Origin: Planctomycetaceae bacterium | Lineage (GTDB): Bacteria > Planctomycetota > Planctomycetia > Pirellulales > Thermoguttaceae | Reading direction: 5' to 3' | DNA length: 13,911 nucleotides | Assembly: GCA_009783865.1 (NCBI GenBank) | Contig: WRCR01000048.1 | Location: 1 to 13,911, forward strand | Shown: positions 5,843 to 13,384 of the stretch, one piece after another | Layout of the letters: each line of letters opens with the position of its first letter | Position numbering within the stretch: position 1 is the first letter of the stretch | The notes under the pieces: generated by a model | What the model was told of the DNA's origin: nothing | The model's database searches: none | Seen by the model: the letters and a program-made list of their open reading frames with translations, nothing else | Translations under genes and position numbers: made by a program

Positions 5843-7612
5843 ATGTCAGACAAAACACTTTTACCGAACAATCGACTTATTCTCGGCGACAATCTTGAAG
5901 TCATGAAGACACTGGAAAGAGAGTCCGTCGATTTAATTTATCTCGACCCGCCATTCTTCAGCAACCGGAATTATGAAATCATCTGGGGCGATGAGGGTGA
6001 AGTCCGCAGTTTCAAAGACCGCTGGGACGGCGGAATCGAACATTACATCGATTGGCTCAAAAAGCGTGTCGAACTGATGTACCACCTTCTCAAACCAACC
6101 GGAAGTATATTTTTGCACTGCGACTGGCATGCCGATGCATATATTCGGGTGCATATTCTTGATAAGATTTTCGGCGAGGCGAATTTCAGAGGAGAAATTA
6201 TCTGGAAACGAGCCAATGCCCATAATGATGCGAAGAAAAAAATTGCCGTGCTTACCGATACCATTTGGTATTATTCAAAAGGAGAGGATTGTACATACCT
6301 TCCGGTTTACGTGGAACTTTCAGAAAAATATACGGCTGAATCATATCGTTATGAAGACGAAAGAGGAAAATATCGTTTGGTCGTTTTAACCGGTCCGGGA
6401 GTTAATCCAAACGATATTGAATGGCGAGGTTATCATCCCCAAAATGCCGGACGAAGTTGGTCTGTTCCGAAAGAAGTAGTTAATCGTCTGATTGGCGAGG
6501 AAAAAGCAAAAAGAATGTCGGTCATCGAGAAACTCGACCTTTTATTTGAAAATGGTTTTATTGAAATCAGCAAAAATGGAATACCAAATTACAAGCGGTA
6601 TTTAGAACACAGCAGCGAAAAGGGATTACTTTTGGGAAACCTTTGGAACGACATAAAAAATTTACAGGGCATAGATAAGGAGCGAATCGGCTATCCCACG
6701 CAGAAGCCGGAAGCCCTGATGGAGCGTATTATTAAGATGGCAAGCAACGAGGGCGATGTTGTTCTTGACCCTTTCATGGGTGGCGGTACAACTATTGCCG
6801 TTGCCGAAAAATTGAACCGAAAATGGATTGGAATCGACCAATCGGTAGCGGCGGTCAAGGTTTCGGAATTGCGGCTCGGAAAACAGAGAAACTTGTTCAA
6901 GCAGGATTTATTGAGTACGTTCTCTGTTCAGTTGTACCGATACGATTATGATACGCTGCGTTATCAAGACGCTTTTGAATTTGAAAGTTGGATAATCCAG
7001 CAGCAAGGCGGAATAAGCAACAAGAAACAGCGCGGCGATTTAGGACTGGACGGCAAAGCGGCTGATGGTTCTCCCGTTCAAGTCAAGCGCAGCGATAACA
7101 TCGGTCGCAATGTGGTTGACAATTTCAAGTCGGCAGTACAGCGTTTTGACCAGCGTCTTTTTGACACAAATATAGCCGAAGGCAAACCGGTCGGTACACT
7201 TATTGCGTTTTCGTTTAGCAAGGGAGCCAAAGAAGAGGTTGCCAGATTGAAAAATCATCAAAACATTATTATCAAGCTGCTGTGTGTTGACGAGATTGTA
7301 CCGCTCGCAGCGAAGCCGACAATCACAGTAACATGGCAGGAATTATCAAGGGACGCAAAGGGCAGCACAAAGATTGAGTTTTCGGCGGAGGGGCACAGCG
7401 AGGCTGGCATCGAATTTTACTCTTGGGATTTCGATTATAACGAAGAAAAAGGATTTAACCCGATGGAGATTCTCGACAAGTTGGGCAAACAGGTACACAC
7501 ATTCAAAGCCGGCGTTCACACGATTGCCGTGAAAGTTGTCGATAATGAGGGACTCGAAAGCATCGAAACCATTAAATTGAAAGTCAACGGTGTTGTGACG
7601 GCAGAGACGTAA
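5843..7612 (+). CDS. DNA methyltransferase (beta class) fused to an Mrr-like nuclease domain and a PKD-like domain
   Basis: A 589-residue multidomain protein. Residues 1-350 are an N6_N4 methyltransferase (PF01555 type). Catalytic motif IV LDPPFFS (about 34-40) comes first, then a target-recognition stretch (about 120-275), then GYPTQKPE (283-290) and the AdoMet-binding motif I LDPFMGGGTT (308-317). This order marks the beta class, and Asp in DPPF suggests adenine-N6 methylation. Residues about 375-485 hold FEFESWIIQQQGG, GDLGLDG (D403) and PVQVKRS (Q413-x-K415), the layout of an Mrr-like PD-(D/E)xK nuclease with Q in place of E. Residues about 492-583 look like a PKD fold: FYSWDFDY near 525-532 and VKVVDNEG near 563-570. 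No signal peptide is present. An ATG at 5813 would add ten residues but lies before the predicted transcript start. The recognition region is AT-rich relative to neighbours, suggesting transfer. Target site and nuclease activity are unproven. Confidence 0.88.
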   Translation: MSDKTLLPNNRLILGDNLEVMKTLERESVDLIYLDPPFFSNRNYEIIWGDEGEVRSFKDRWDGGIEHYIDWLKKRVELMYHLLKPTGSIFLHCDWHADAYIRVHILDKIFGEANFRGEIIWKRANAHNDAKKKIAVLTDTIWYYSKGEDCTYLPVYVELSEKYTAESYRYEDERGKYRLVVLTGPGVNPNDIEWRGYHPQNAGRSWSVPKEVVNRLIGEEKAKRMSVIEKLDLLFENGFIEISKNGIPNYKRYLEHSSEKGLLLGNLWNDIKNLQGIDKERIGYPTQKPEALMERIIKMASNEGDVVLDPFMGGGTTIAVAEKLNRKWIGIDQSVAAVKVSELRLGKQRNLFKQDLLSTFSVQLYRYDYDTLRYQDAFEFESWIIQQQGGISNKKQRGDLGLDGKAADGSPVQVKRSDNIGRNVVDNFKSAVQRFDQRLFDTNIAEGKPVGTLIAFSFSKGAKEEVARLKNHQNIIIKLLCVDEIVPLAAKPTITVTWQELSRDAKGSTKIEFSAEGHSEAGIEFYSWDFDYNEEKGFNPMEILDKLGKQVHTFKAGVHTIAVKVVDNEGLESIETIKLKVNGVVTAET

Positions 7613-7651
7613 TCGGAGTACCGGTTAAATCGGACGCGACACTTTTTGCCC

Positions 7652-7679
7652 TTGCCGATTATTTCGTTTCCATTACAAT
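7652..7679 (+). promoter_or_regulatory. Candidate promoter giving a near-leaderless ketosynthase transcript
   Basis: TTGCCG (7652-7657), 16 bases, then TACAAT (7674-7679). The start point would be about 7686, only a base or two before the ATG at 7688. The -35 is weak; the -10 is good. Confidence 0.35.
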
Positions 7680-7687
7680 AGTCCGTA

Positions 7688-8773
7688 ATGAAATACCAGA
7701 ATGTTTGCCTTGAATCTTTTGCCTGCACTTTGCCGGACGAAATTGTTTCCACCGGGACGCTCGAAAAACAACTCGAACCGGTATATTCCCGTCTGCGCCT
7801 TCCGGCAGGACGCTTGGAATTATTGACCGGCATCACAGAACGCTGCGTTTGGAACAAAGGAACAACCATCGGTGCGCAAAGCACCATCACCGCACGAAAA
7901 TTGATTCAACAGAGCGGTGTCAATCCGCAGCACATCGGCGCATTGATTCACGGCTCCGTTTGCCGCGATTATCTCGAACCGGCTACCGCTTGCGGCGTTC
8001 ACAGTGCGTTGAGTGCGGAATTCGGCTTGCCCCAAACCGGTTTTGTGTACGATGTTTCTAACGCCTGTCTCGGCATCATGAGCGGCATTATTCAGATTGC
8101 CGACAAAATCGAGTTAGGACATATCAAAGCGGGAATTGTTGTCGGCACGGAAAATTCCCGCGCTTTGATGGAAACCACTGTCCGGCATTTGAATACGGAT
8201 TTGTCGATTACCCGCAAGAGCATCAAGACAGAGTTTGCTTCGCTGACCATCGGGTCAGGCAGCGCGGCGGTACTGCTGGTTCACAAAAGCATAAGCAAAA
8301 CGGGAAACAAACTCTTGGGCGGTGCGGCGATTGCTAAAACGGAACATTGCGCGCTGTGCCGAAGTGTGCCGGAACACAACAACACAGCGGGCGATGAACC
8401 CTCAATGAATCCGCTGATGCAGACGGATTCGGAAACCCTGATGAAAGAAGGAGTTGCGGCAGCGGCGGAAACCTTCGAGGAATTCTTATCCGAAGTTCAA
8501 TGGCGGCGAGAAGACATCGAAGTGACATTTTGCCATCAAGTCGGAAAGGCGCATCAGCAACTTTTATTTGAAACGCTGCAATTGCCGCCGGAAATCAACT
8601 TTTCAACGATACAGTATCTCGGCAATACCGGCAGTGCTGCGCTGCCGACTGCGGCGGCAATAGGAACGGGAAAAGGTCTCGCAGACAGAAAACGTGCTGC
8701 TTTGCTGGGCATCGGTTCGGGCATCAACGTGATAATGCTCGGCGTTGAATGGAATAAAACACTAACGGGGTAA
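7688..8773 (+). CDS. 3-oxoacyl-ACP synthase III / OleA-like thiolase-superfamily ketosynthase
   Basis: A 361-residue soluble condensing enzyme. The Cys-His-Asn catalytic triad of the FabH/OleA branch is visible: C127 in DVSNACLG, H283 in FCHQVG and N313 in YLGNTGSAALP. GSGSAAVLL (about 189-197) and the glycine-rich end GIGSGINVIMLG (341-352) are also typical. FabH condenses acetyl-CoA with malonyl-ACP; OleA condenses two fatty acyl-CoAs head to head. The stretch RDYLEPATAC (93-102) and the length above that of FabH (~317) favour an OleA-like or other specialised role over housekeeping FabH. This is inferred, because OleB, OleC and OleD are absent. It starts 75 bases after the methyltransferase stop and is followed after 45 bases by the ABC transporter on the same strand, so its product could be that transporter's substrate. 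No Shine-Dalgarno is seen. Confidence 0.83.
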   Translation: MKYQNVCLESFACTLPDEIVSTGTLEKQLEPVYSRLRLPAGRLELLTGITERCVWNKGTTIGAQSTITARKLIQQSGVNPQHIGALIHGSVCRDYLEPATACGVHSALSAEFGLPQTGFVYDVSNACLGIMSGIIQIADKIELGHIKAGIVVGTENSRALMETTVRHLNTDLSITRKSIKTEFASLTIGSGSAAVLLVHKSISKTGNKLLGGAAIAKTEHCALCRSVPEHNNTAGDEPSMNPLMQTDSETLMKEGVAAAAETFEEFLSEVQWRREDIEVTFCHQVGKAHQQLLFETLQLPPEINFSTIQYLGNTGSAALPTAAAIGTGKGLADRKRAALLGIGSGINVIMLGVEWNKTLTG

Positions 8774-8818
8774 CTGCCTATTGCCGTTCTTGCCGCAACA
8801 CTTATTTTGTAAAATTTT

Positions 8819-11800
8819 ATGAGCAGCGTTCAAAACACGTCAAGTTATTTTTACACCGAAAAGCCGGCAGTACCGCAAGTCCGTCAAAACGGTTTGGCGA
8901 TTTCGCTCCGCAATGTCAGTTATGCAGTTCGAGACAAAAAACTTAATCCCTTCAATTCCGGCAAGAAAACGCTGCTGCATAACATTAACCTTGACGTACG
9001 TCCCGGTGAATTTGTCGGCATCATCGGACCAAGCGGCTCCGGCAAGTCGACGCTGATAAAGATTCTCTGCGGAGTCAATACTGCTGCAAGCGGCAATGTT
9101 GCATACGATGGTCTCAGTTCTAACAACTATCCCATGCACAAGATTTCCTATTTGCCGCAGAACGTGATTCTGCATGAATCCTTAAAGGTGAAGTCGGCAT
9201 TAAAGTATTCAGCGATACTGCGGAGTATTTCGCAGAAGGAAGTCCCGGATAAAATCAAGGAAGTCAATGACCGGGCTGGTCTGACCGACAGTAATGCCGA
9301 TACTGTCATCAAAAATCTTTCGGGCGGTCAGAAAAAACGTGTTGCGCTCGCCGCGGAACTTTTGAGCAATCCAAGCGCGCTGTTTCTCGATGAGGTAACA
9401 TCGGGACTTGACCCATGCAGTGAAGAGGAAATGATGCGGGAATTTAAAAAACAGGCAGAACGCGGAATAACGACGGTTTGTATCACACATAATCCTGAAA
9501 ACTTAAAACTTTGCGACCGGCTGCTTGTTATCAATCAAGGTGTTCTGGTGTTTAACGGTACACCGCCGGAAGCGGTTAGATACTTCATGAAGTTGAACAG
9601 TACAATTAGGTCGATAACAGATATTTACAAGTTTCTTCAAACGGGTTCAGCGCAAAAAATATCGACACTTGAAGCGTATCCGTTTTCTGCAAGCAGAACG
9701 GCAAAACGTCCTATCGGCATAGACAGAAGCAATAATGTTCCGCCTCTGCCGATGTTAGAACAGTTAAAGGTGCTGCTGGTCCGCTATCTGTTCACATTTT
9801 TGTTTGAAAATCCTCTAGTCACATCGTTTCTGATAGTTCTTGCACCAATCATTGCTTTGCTCATCGGAATTGCTTTCGGCGATATTGCCGGCGACAATGA
9901 TATAACCCACGCAATAAATTGGCAAAAAATTTCGTTTTCTTTGCTGTTCACAGCATTTTTGTGTTCATCTCTTATCGCTGCTTTGCAGATTGTCCAAGAA
10001 AGACACATATATCAGCATGAACGTCGATACCGCCTAAATAGTGCTGCCTATCTGTTTTCCAAGTTCATACTGCTGGGTATCATCGGAATTATTCAGGCGT
10101 GCATTGTACTTGCCGTTGTCATGCCGATGACTAATCTAGGACCGGACGCAGACATGTTCACTTGGGTTACGATTTCATTGGTTGCCTTATCAGGAACGGC
10201 ATTCGGGCTGGCAGTTTCTTCCCTTGCAAACGATAGAACAGTGGGAATAATAATTTTGCTGATAATTCTCGTTGTTCAACTTGTTTTTTCCGGCGGGCTG
10301 ATTCCCGTAACTGACAATCTCAAGATTGCCGCAATGCTTTCTGCTCCCCCGTTTTGGGGACTTGATTCGATGAAAGCGGCACTGTCATCAGAACTCCTCG
10401 ATGCGGCTTTGCCGGGACAATCTCCGATTCTTGGAAACCCTGATTATTCTATCCTCGAAAATTTGTTTGCCATTGCGGTCCAGATTCTTGCTGCTTTGGG
10501 TGCGGCGCGGCTGTTCCTGCTCATACCTTCGGACAATGCTGCCGTACCCGTCGTGCAAGAGACCAACGCAGTGTTCGGGAAAGTCATTGGCGGAGTCGTG
10601 AAGACAGCCGTCGTCGTATTGATTCCGCTGGCTGTAGTCGGAATAGGGCTGCCGATATATTCGGAGTCCCAAAAACTTGACGATAGAGTAAAAAAACTCG
10701 TAAAAAAAGAAATCGCTGAACAGCCCTTGGAAATAACCGGTATCTCCGTCGACTGGACGGACAAACCAAATGCAGGCGAAATGGTCAAACTATTCTGGGG
10801 TGACGCATGGCGCAGGATTACAGGGTTCAAAGACGATGTTTCCCGCTCTAGGTCCGTTTCGGGAACATTCACTGCAAATATCAAAACAACGGAAAAATTC
10901 TACCAAGCCGTTAGCATCAGAGATGGATTGCGGGAACTGGAAATTACCGACTCCAGCGGCGATGAATTTGACAAAGCAAAGGAAAAATATCGCCGTCTGC
11001 CGAAGGCGTATCAAGACGATTTGCGCAAATTTGAACCCGATGACCTGTCATCTTTTCAGTTTTACAAACCGGTTAAAATAGAAGAAACGACCTTGTCCGG
11101 CACTGTCAAATTGGGAAAAAAGGGTAGTGCTAACCGGCAGGCAGACGATGATATTCATATCAATACTTCTTCAATAGATGACTTTATTCCTGAATCCAAG
11201 TTGCCGCGTAATGCTAATAAACTCGATGTCCCAAGTACGGAACAAGCCGTTGAGGCGGTCATACAAGATAAAAAGAACTTTGCGGATAAAGTTGAAGAGG
11301 CAATAACCGACATGCAAAAATGCGGCGAAGTTGCAAAAACGGCTATCAAAGAGGGGTTACCCAAGGAATTGCCTTCTCACCCGCCATTGATTTCCTTCAA
11401 CTGGACGACGCAAACCTCCAGTTCCGCTTCTGCAACTTTCTCCGCCGCAATTAAAACGACGGAGAAACTCTACCAATCCGTTGACACCGAAACAGGGATG
11501 CGAAAACTGGGAATTGCAGATTCTTACGAACAAGAATTTGAAATTGCCAAAAATACAATCCGCAATTTGCCGAAACCGTACAGAACCAAATTAGAAGAAG
11601 AATGTGATGAGGTTACCAATTTGAGTAAGTTTCAGTTTTATGATGCCCAAATCCAGAAAGACGAAGAATTACCTCTGACAGGATACATCGAATTGACCAA
11701 AACCGCTGATAAAGGTTGGCGCGCGGACAAAATCCAACAGAACGATATGAACCTTGTTGCGGAACCCAAGTTGAAGGAAGACGCTTACAAACTTGATGAC

Positions 11801-12334
11801 CCAAAAACAAAAGAAGCCGTTGCGGCAATCGTTTCTAACAAAAAAGACATTGTTGACCGGCTAAAATCGGTATCTGTTTTTTACAAATATTGCAAACCGA
11901 ATGAAAAGTACGAAGGAAGTTTTGAAGCGTTTGGTGCTAAAGCAGAAGTCGGCGTTGTTTTCCAAAAGTTTGAACCTAACAAAGACATAACTGTCAGCGG
12001 AACGATAACATTCACATCACATGGCGTTGGAGTTGACCGGCTTTTTTCTGTCGGCATCAATACCGGAAAAGACAGTAAAGTCACCGGAGAAATTAACAAC
12101 AAAGAGATACCGACTGAGGAAAAATTTATCGCCGTTCTCGAAAGAGAATTCGGACCAATTGGAAATAAAGCCCCCGCCCGCAATTTTTATTCAACAATAG
12201 CGCGATACTCAATAATCAATGTTGAATTTACAGACGATAAAATGACTTTCTTCGTGGACCGTCCTCCGGGGGGTGAACCTCCTCTTCAGCGCGGTCCCAA
12301 TCGGCTCGAAATTAAATTTCCTATCGAAAGATAA
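8819..12334 (+). CDS. ABCG-like half transporter with a duplicated C-terminal ectodomain
   Basis: A 1171-residue fusion. Residues 26-260 are an ABC ATPase of the ABCG/White type: Walker A GPSGSGKST (70-78), Q114, LSGGQKKR (167-174), Walker B ALFLDEVTSGLD (E192) and H224. Residues ~325-615 form an ABC2-type permease with seven hydrophobic segments near 332-352, 372-393, 411-435, 447-469, 475-491, 546-568 and 590-613. An odd count starting in the cytoplasm puts the remaining ~555 residues outside the inner membrane. That part has two related ~170-190-residue units (642-835 and 857-1025), each ending in a lone Cys. A distinct C-terminal module follows (~1030-1147, EGSFEAFGAKAEVGVVF), then a Pro/Gly-rich stretch RPPGGEPPLQRGP. 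Standard ABCG half transporters are about half this length. Substrate unknown; export of a lipid-like product is suggested by the neighbouring ketosynthase. A homodimer is likely. Confidence 0.85.
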   Translation: MSSVQNTSSYFYTEKPAVPQVRQNGLAISLRNVSYAVRDKKLNPFNSGKKTLLHNINLDVRPGEFVGIIGPSGSGKSTLIKILCGVNTAASGNVAYDGLSSNNYPMHKISYLPQNVILHESLKVKSALKYSAILRSISQKEVPDKIKEVNDRAGLTDSNADTVIKNLSGGQKKRVALAAELLSNPSALFLDEVTSGLDPCSEEEMMREFKKQAERGITTVCITHNPENLKLCDRLLVINQGVLVFNGTPPEAVRYFMKLNSTIRSITDIYKFLQTGSAQKISTLEAYPFSASRTAKRPIGIDRSNNVPPLPMLEQLKVLLVRYLFTFLFENPLVTSFLIVLAPIIALLIGIAFGDIAGDNDITHAINWQKISFSLLFTAFLCSSLIAALQIVQERHIYQHERRYRLNSAAYLFSKFILLGIIGIIQACIVLAVVMPMTNLGPDADMFTWVTISLVALSGTAFGLAVSSLANDRTVGIIILLIILVVQLVFSGGLIPVTDNLKIAAMLSAPPFWGLDSMKAALSSELLDAALPGQSPILGNPDYSILENLFAIAVQILAALGAARLFLLIPSDNAAVPVVQETNAVFGKVIGGVVKTAVVVLIPLAVVGIGLPIYSESQKLDDRVKKLVKKEIAEQPLEITGISVDWTDKPNAGEMVKLFWGDAWRRITGFKDDVSRSRSVSGTFTANIKTTEKFYQAVSIRDGLRELEITDSSGDEFDKAKEKYRRLPKAYQDDLRKFEPDDLSSFQFYKPVKIEETTLSGTVKLGKKGSANRQADDDIHINTSSIDDFIPESKLPRNANKLDVPSTEQAVEAVIQDKKNFADKVEEAITDMQKCGEVAKTAIKEGLPKELPSHPPLISFNWTTQTSSSASATFSAAIKTTEKLYQSVDTETGMRKLGIADSYEQEFEIAKNTIRNLPKPYRTKLEEECDEVTNLSKFQFYDAQIQKDEELPLTGYIELTKTADKGWRADKIQQNDMNLVAEPKLKEDAYKLDDPKTKEAVAAIVSNKKDIVDRLKSVSVFYKYCKPNEKYEGSFEAFGAKAEVGVVFQKFEPNKDITVSGTITFTSHGVGVDRLFSVGINTGKDSKVTGEINNKEIPTEEKFIAVLEREFGPIGNKAPARNFYSTIARYSIINVEFTDDKMTFFVDRPPGGEPPLQRGPNRLEIKFPIER
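10742..11323 (+). repeat. Ectodomain repeat unit 1 of the ABC transporter (residues 642-835)
   Basis: This unit runs from SVDWTDK to MQKC. It aligns with unit 2 through SGTFTANIKTTEKFYQAV, EFDKAKEKYRRLPKAYQ, LSSFQFY, the acidic/basic middle and the end TEQAVEAVIQDKKNFADKV. The nucleotide copies have diverged, so the duplication is old. Confidence 0.75.
11387..11893 (+). repeat. Ectodomain repeat unit 2 of the ABC transporter (residues 857-1025)
   Basis: This unit runs from ISFNWTT to YKYC. Blocks matching unit 1, in the same order, are SATFSAAIKTTEKLYQSV, EFEIAKNTIRNLPKPYR, LSKFQFY and TKEAVAAIVSNKKDIVDRL. Both units are followed by a single cysteine (C835, C1025). Confidence 0.75.
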
Positions 12335-12364
12335 AAACGGACTTATCCCAATACACACACAAAA

Positions 12365-13273
12365 ATGGATACGATTATGACATTTTCAAAATTACTATCC
12401 GAAGCCATTAAGAAAAAGGGCAATCCCATCTCGGTCGGGCTTGACCCGCGATATGAATCGCTGCCGGCGGTCTTCCGAACAGCGGACAAAGCCGATACTT
12501 CCGGCGTTGCAGCGGCGTTTGAAAAATTCTGCTGCGCCGTGATGGACATAACGGCACCGCTTGTACCGGCGGTCAAACCGCAGAGTGCTTTCTTCGAGCA
12601 ATACGGACCGCCCGGTATGTCCGCGCTTGGAAATGTTATCCGCTATGCCCGTGAAAAGGGACTCATTGTGATTTTTGACGGCAAGCGAAACGACATCGGC
12701 TCAACCGCTGCGGCTTATGCTGCCGGTATTCTCGGCGCGCAATCCGCTTGGGGTGCCGATGCTTTAACGGTTTCGCCGTATCTCGGCGATGACTCGCTTG
12801 AACCCTTTGTGAAGACCGCTATGGAACGCAATGCCGGTATTTTCGTTTTAGTGAAAACCTCGAATCCGGGCGGCGCAATGATTCAGGACTTGCACACCGG
12901 CGGCAATCAAACCGTCTATCACCGCATTGCCCGTTATGTCAATAAGTTGTCTTTAGAAACGGTGCAGCAGGGCGAACACTACGGCAGTGTCGGAGCGGTA
13001 GTCGGTGCGACTTATCCTGAACAACTTGCGGAGTTGCGAAAGACGATGCCGTATTCGTGGTTTCTTGTTCCGGGCTACGGAAGTCAGGGCGGAACAGCAA
13101 AAGACGTTGCGGCATCTCTCGATGAAAACGGGTTGGGCGCGGTGATTAACAATTCCCGCGGACTTTTGTTTGCGTATCAGCGGGAACCGTATCTTTCGCG
13201 TTTTGGCGAACAGCAGTGGGAAAAAGCGGTAGAAGCGGCAACGCTGGATATGATAGCGGAATTGACTCTTTAA
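12365..13273 (+). CDS. pyrF: Orotidine 5'-phosphate decarboxylase
   Basis: A 302-residue cytoplasmic enzyme that converts orotidine 5'-monophosphate to UMP, the last step of de novo pyrimidine synthesis. Visible motifs are VGLDPRY (24-30), VKPQSAFFEQYG (70-81), the catalytic block FDGKRNDIGST (104-114) with D105, K107 and D110, then VKTSNPGG (163-170) and the phosphate-binding VPGYGSQGG near the C-terminus. The length and the FDGKRNDIGST form indicate the longer 'type 2' subfamily, not the ~235-residue E. coli type. Two in-frame ATGs lie close together (12365 and 12377); neither has a Shine-Dalgarno, and MTFSKLL at 12377 is nearly as good a start. It follows the ABC transporter by 30 bases without an obvious promoter, so it may be cotranscribed. 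No other pyr genes are nearby. Confidence 0.95.
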   Translation: MDTIMTFSKLLSEAIKKKGNPISVGLDPRYESLPAVFRTADKADTSGVAAAFEKFCCAVMDITAPLVPAVKPQSAFFEQYGPPGMSALGNVIRYAREKGLIVIFDGKRNDIGSTAAAYAAGILGAQSAWGADALTVSPYLGDDSLEPFVKTAMERNAGIFVLVKTSNPGGAMIQDLHTGGNQTVYHRIARYVNKLSLETVQQGEHYGSVGAVVGATYPEQLAELRKTMPYSWFLVPGYGSQGGTAKDVAASLDENGLGAVINNSRGLLFAYQREPYLSRFGEQQWEKAVEAATLDMIAELTL

Positions 13274-13283
13274 AAACTAAAAA

Positions 13284-13320
13284 CCGCACGGGGCTCACGC
13301 CCCGCACGGTCAAACCGGCT
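13284..13320. repeat. GC-rich REP-like palindrome after pyrF
   Basis: CGGGGC (13289-13294) and GCCCCG (13299-13304) form a 6-bp stem with a TCAC loop, and CCG/CGG pairs flank it (13284-13286 with 13307-13309). The segment then continues to CCGGCTAAA near 13315-13323. I recall GGGGCTnACGCCCC next to GGCTAAA as a common planctomycete intergenic repeat, but cannot confirm that here. No T-run follows on the plus strand, so it is a poor intrinsic terminator for pyrF. Confidence 0.5.
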
Positions 13321-13350
13321 AAATAACCGTAAAAGGATATCTCCGGCACC

Positions 13351-13372
13351 GCACAGGACTTGCGTCCTGTGC
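13351..13372. repeat. Perfect 9-bp stem-loop between pyrF and the cysteine-rich gene
   Basis: GCACAGGAC (13351-13359) and GTCCTGTGC (13364-13372) pair perfectly around TTGC. It lies 13 bases beyond the stop of the minus-strand gene. On the minus strand a short T-run (CTTTTAC) follows about 12 bases after the stem, too far for a classic terminator. Bidirectional termination remains possible; the shared style with the preceding palindrome favours a repeat family. Confidence 0.5.
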
Positions 13373-13384
13373 AAGGCAAGCGGT

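Noticed and set aside
12264..12280. Run of six G near the end of the ABC transporter gene as a phase-variation site
   Set aside because: Six bases is short for efficient slippage, and the frame continues normally to the stop at 12334.
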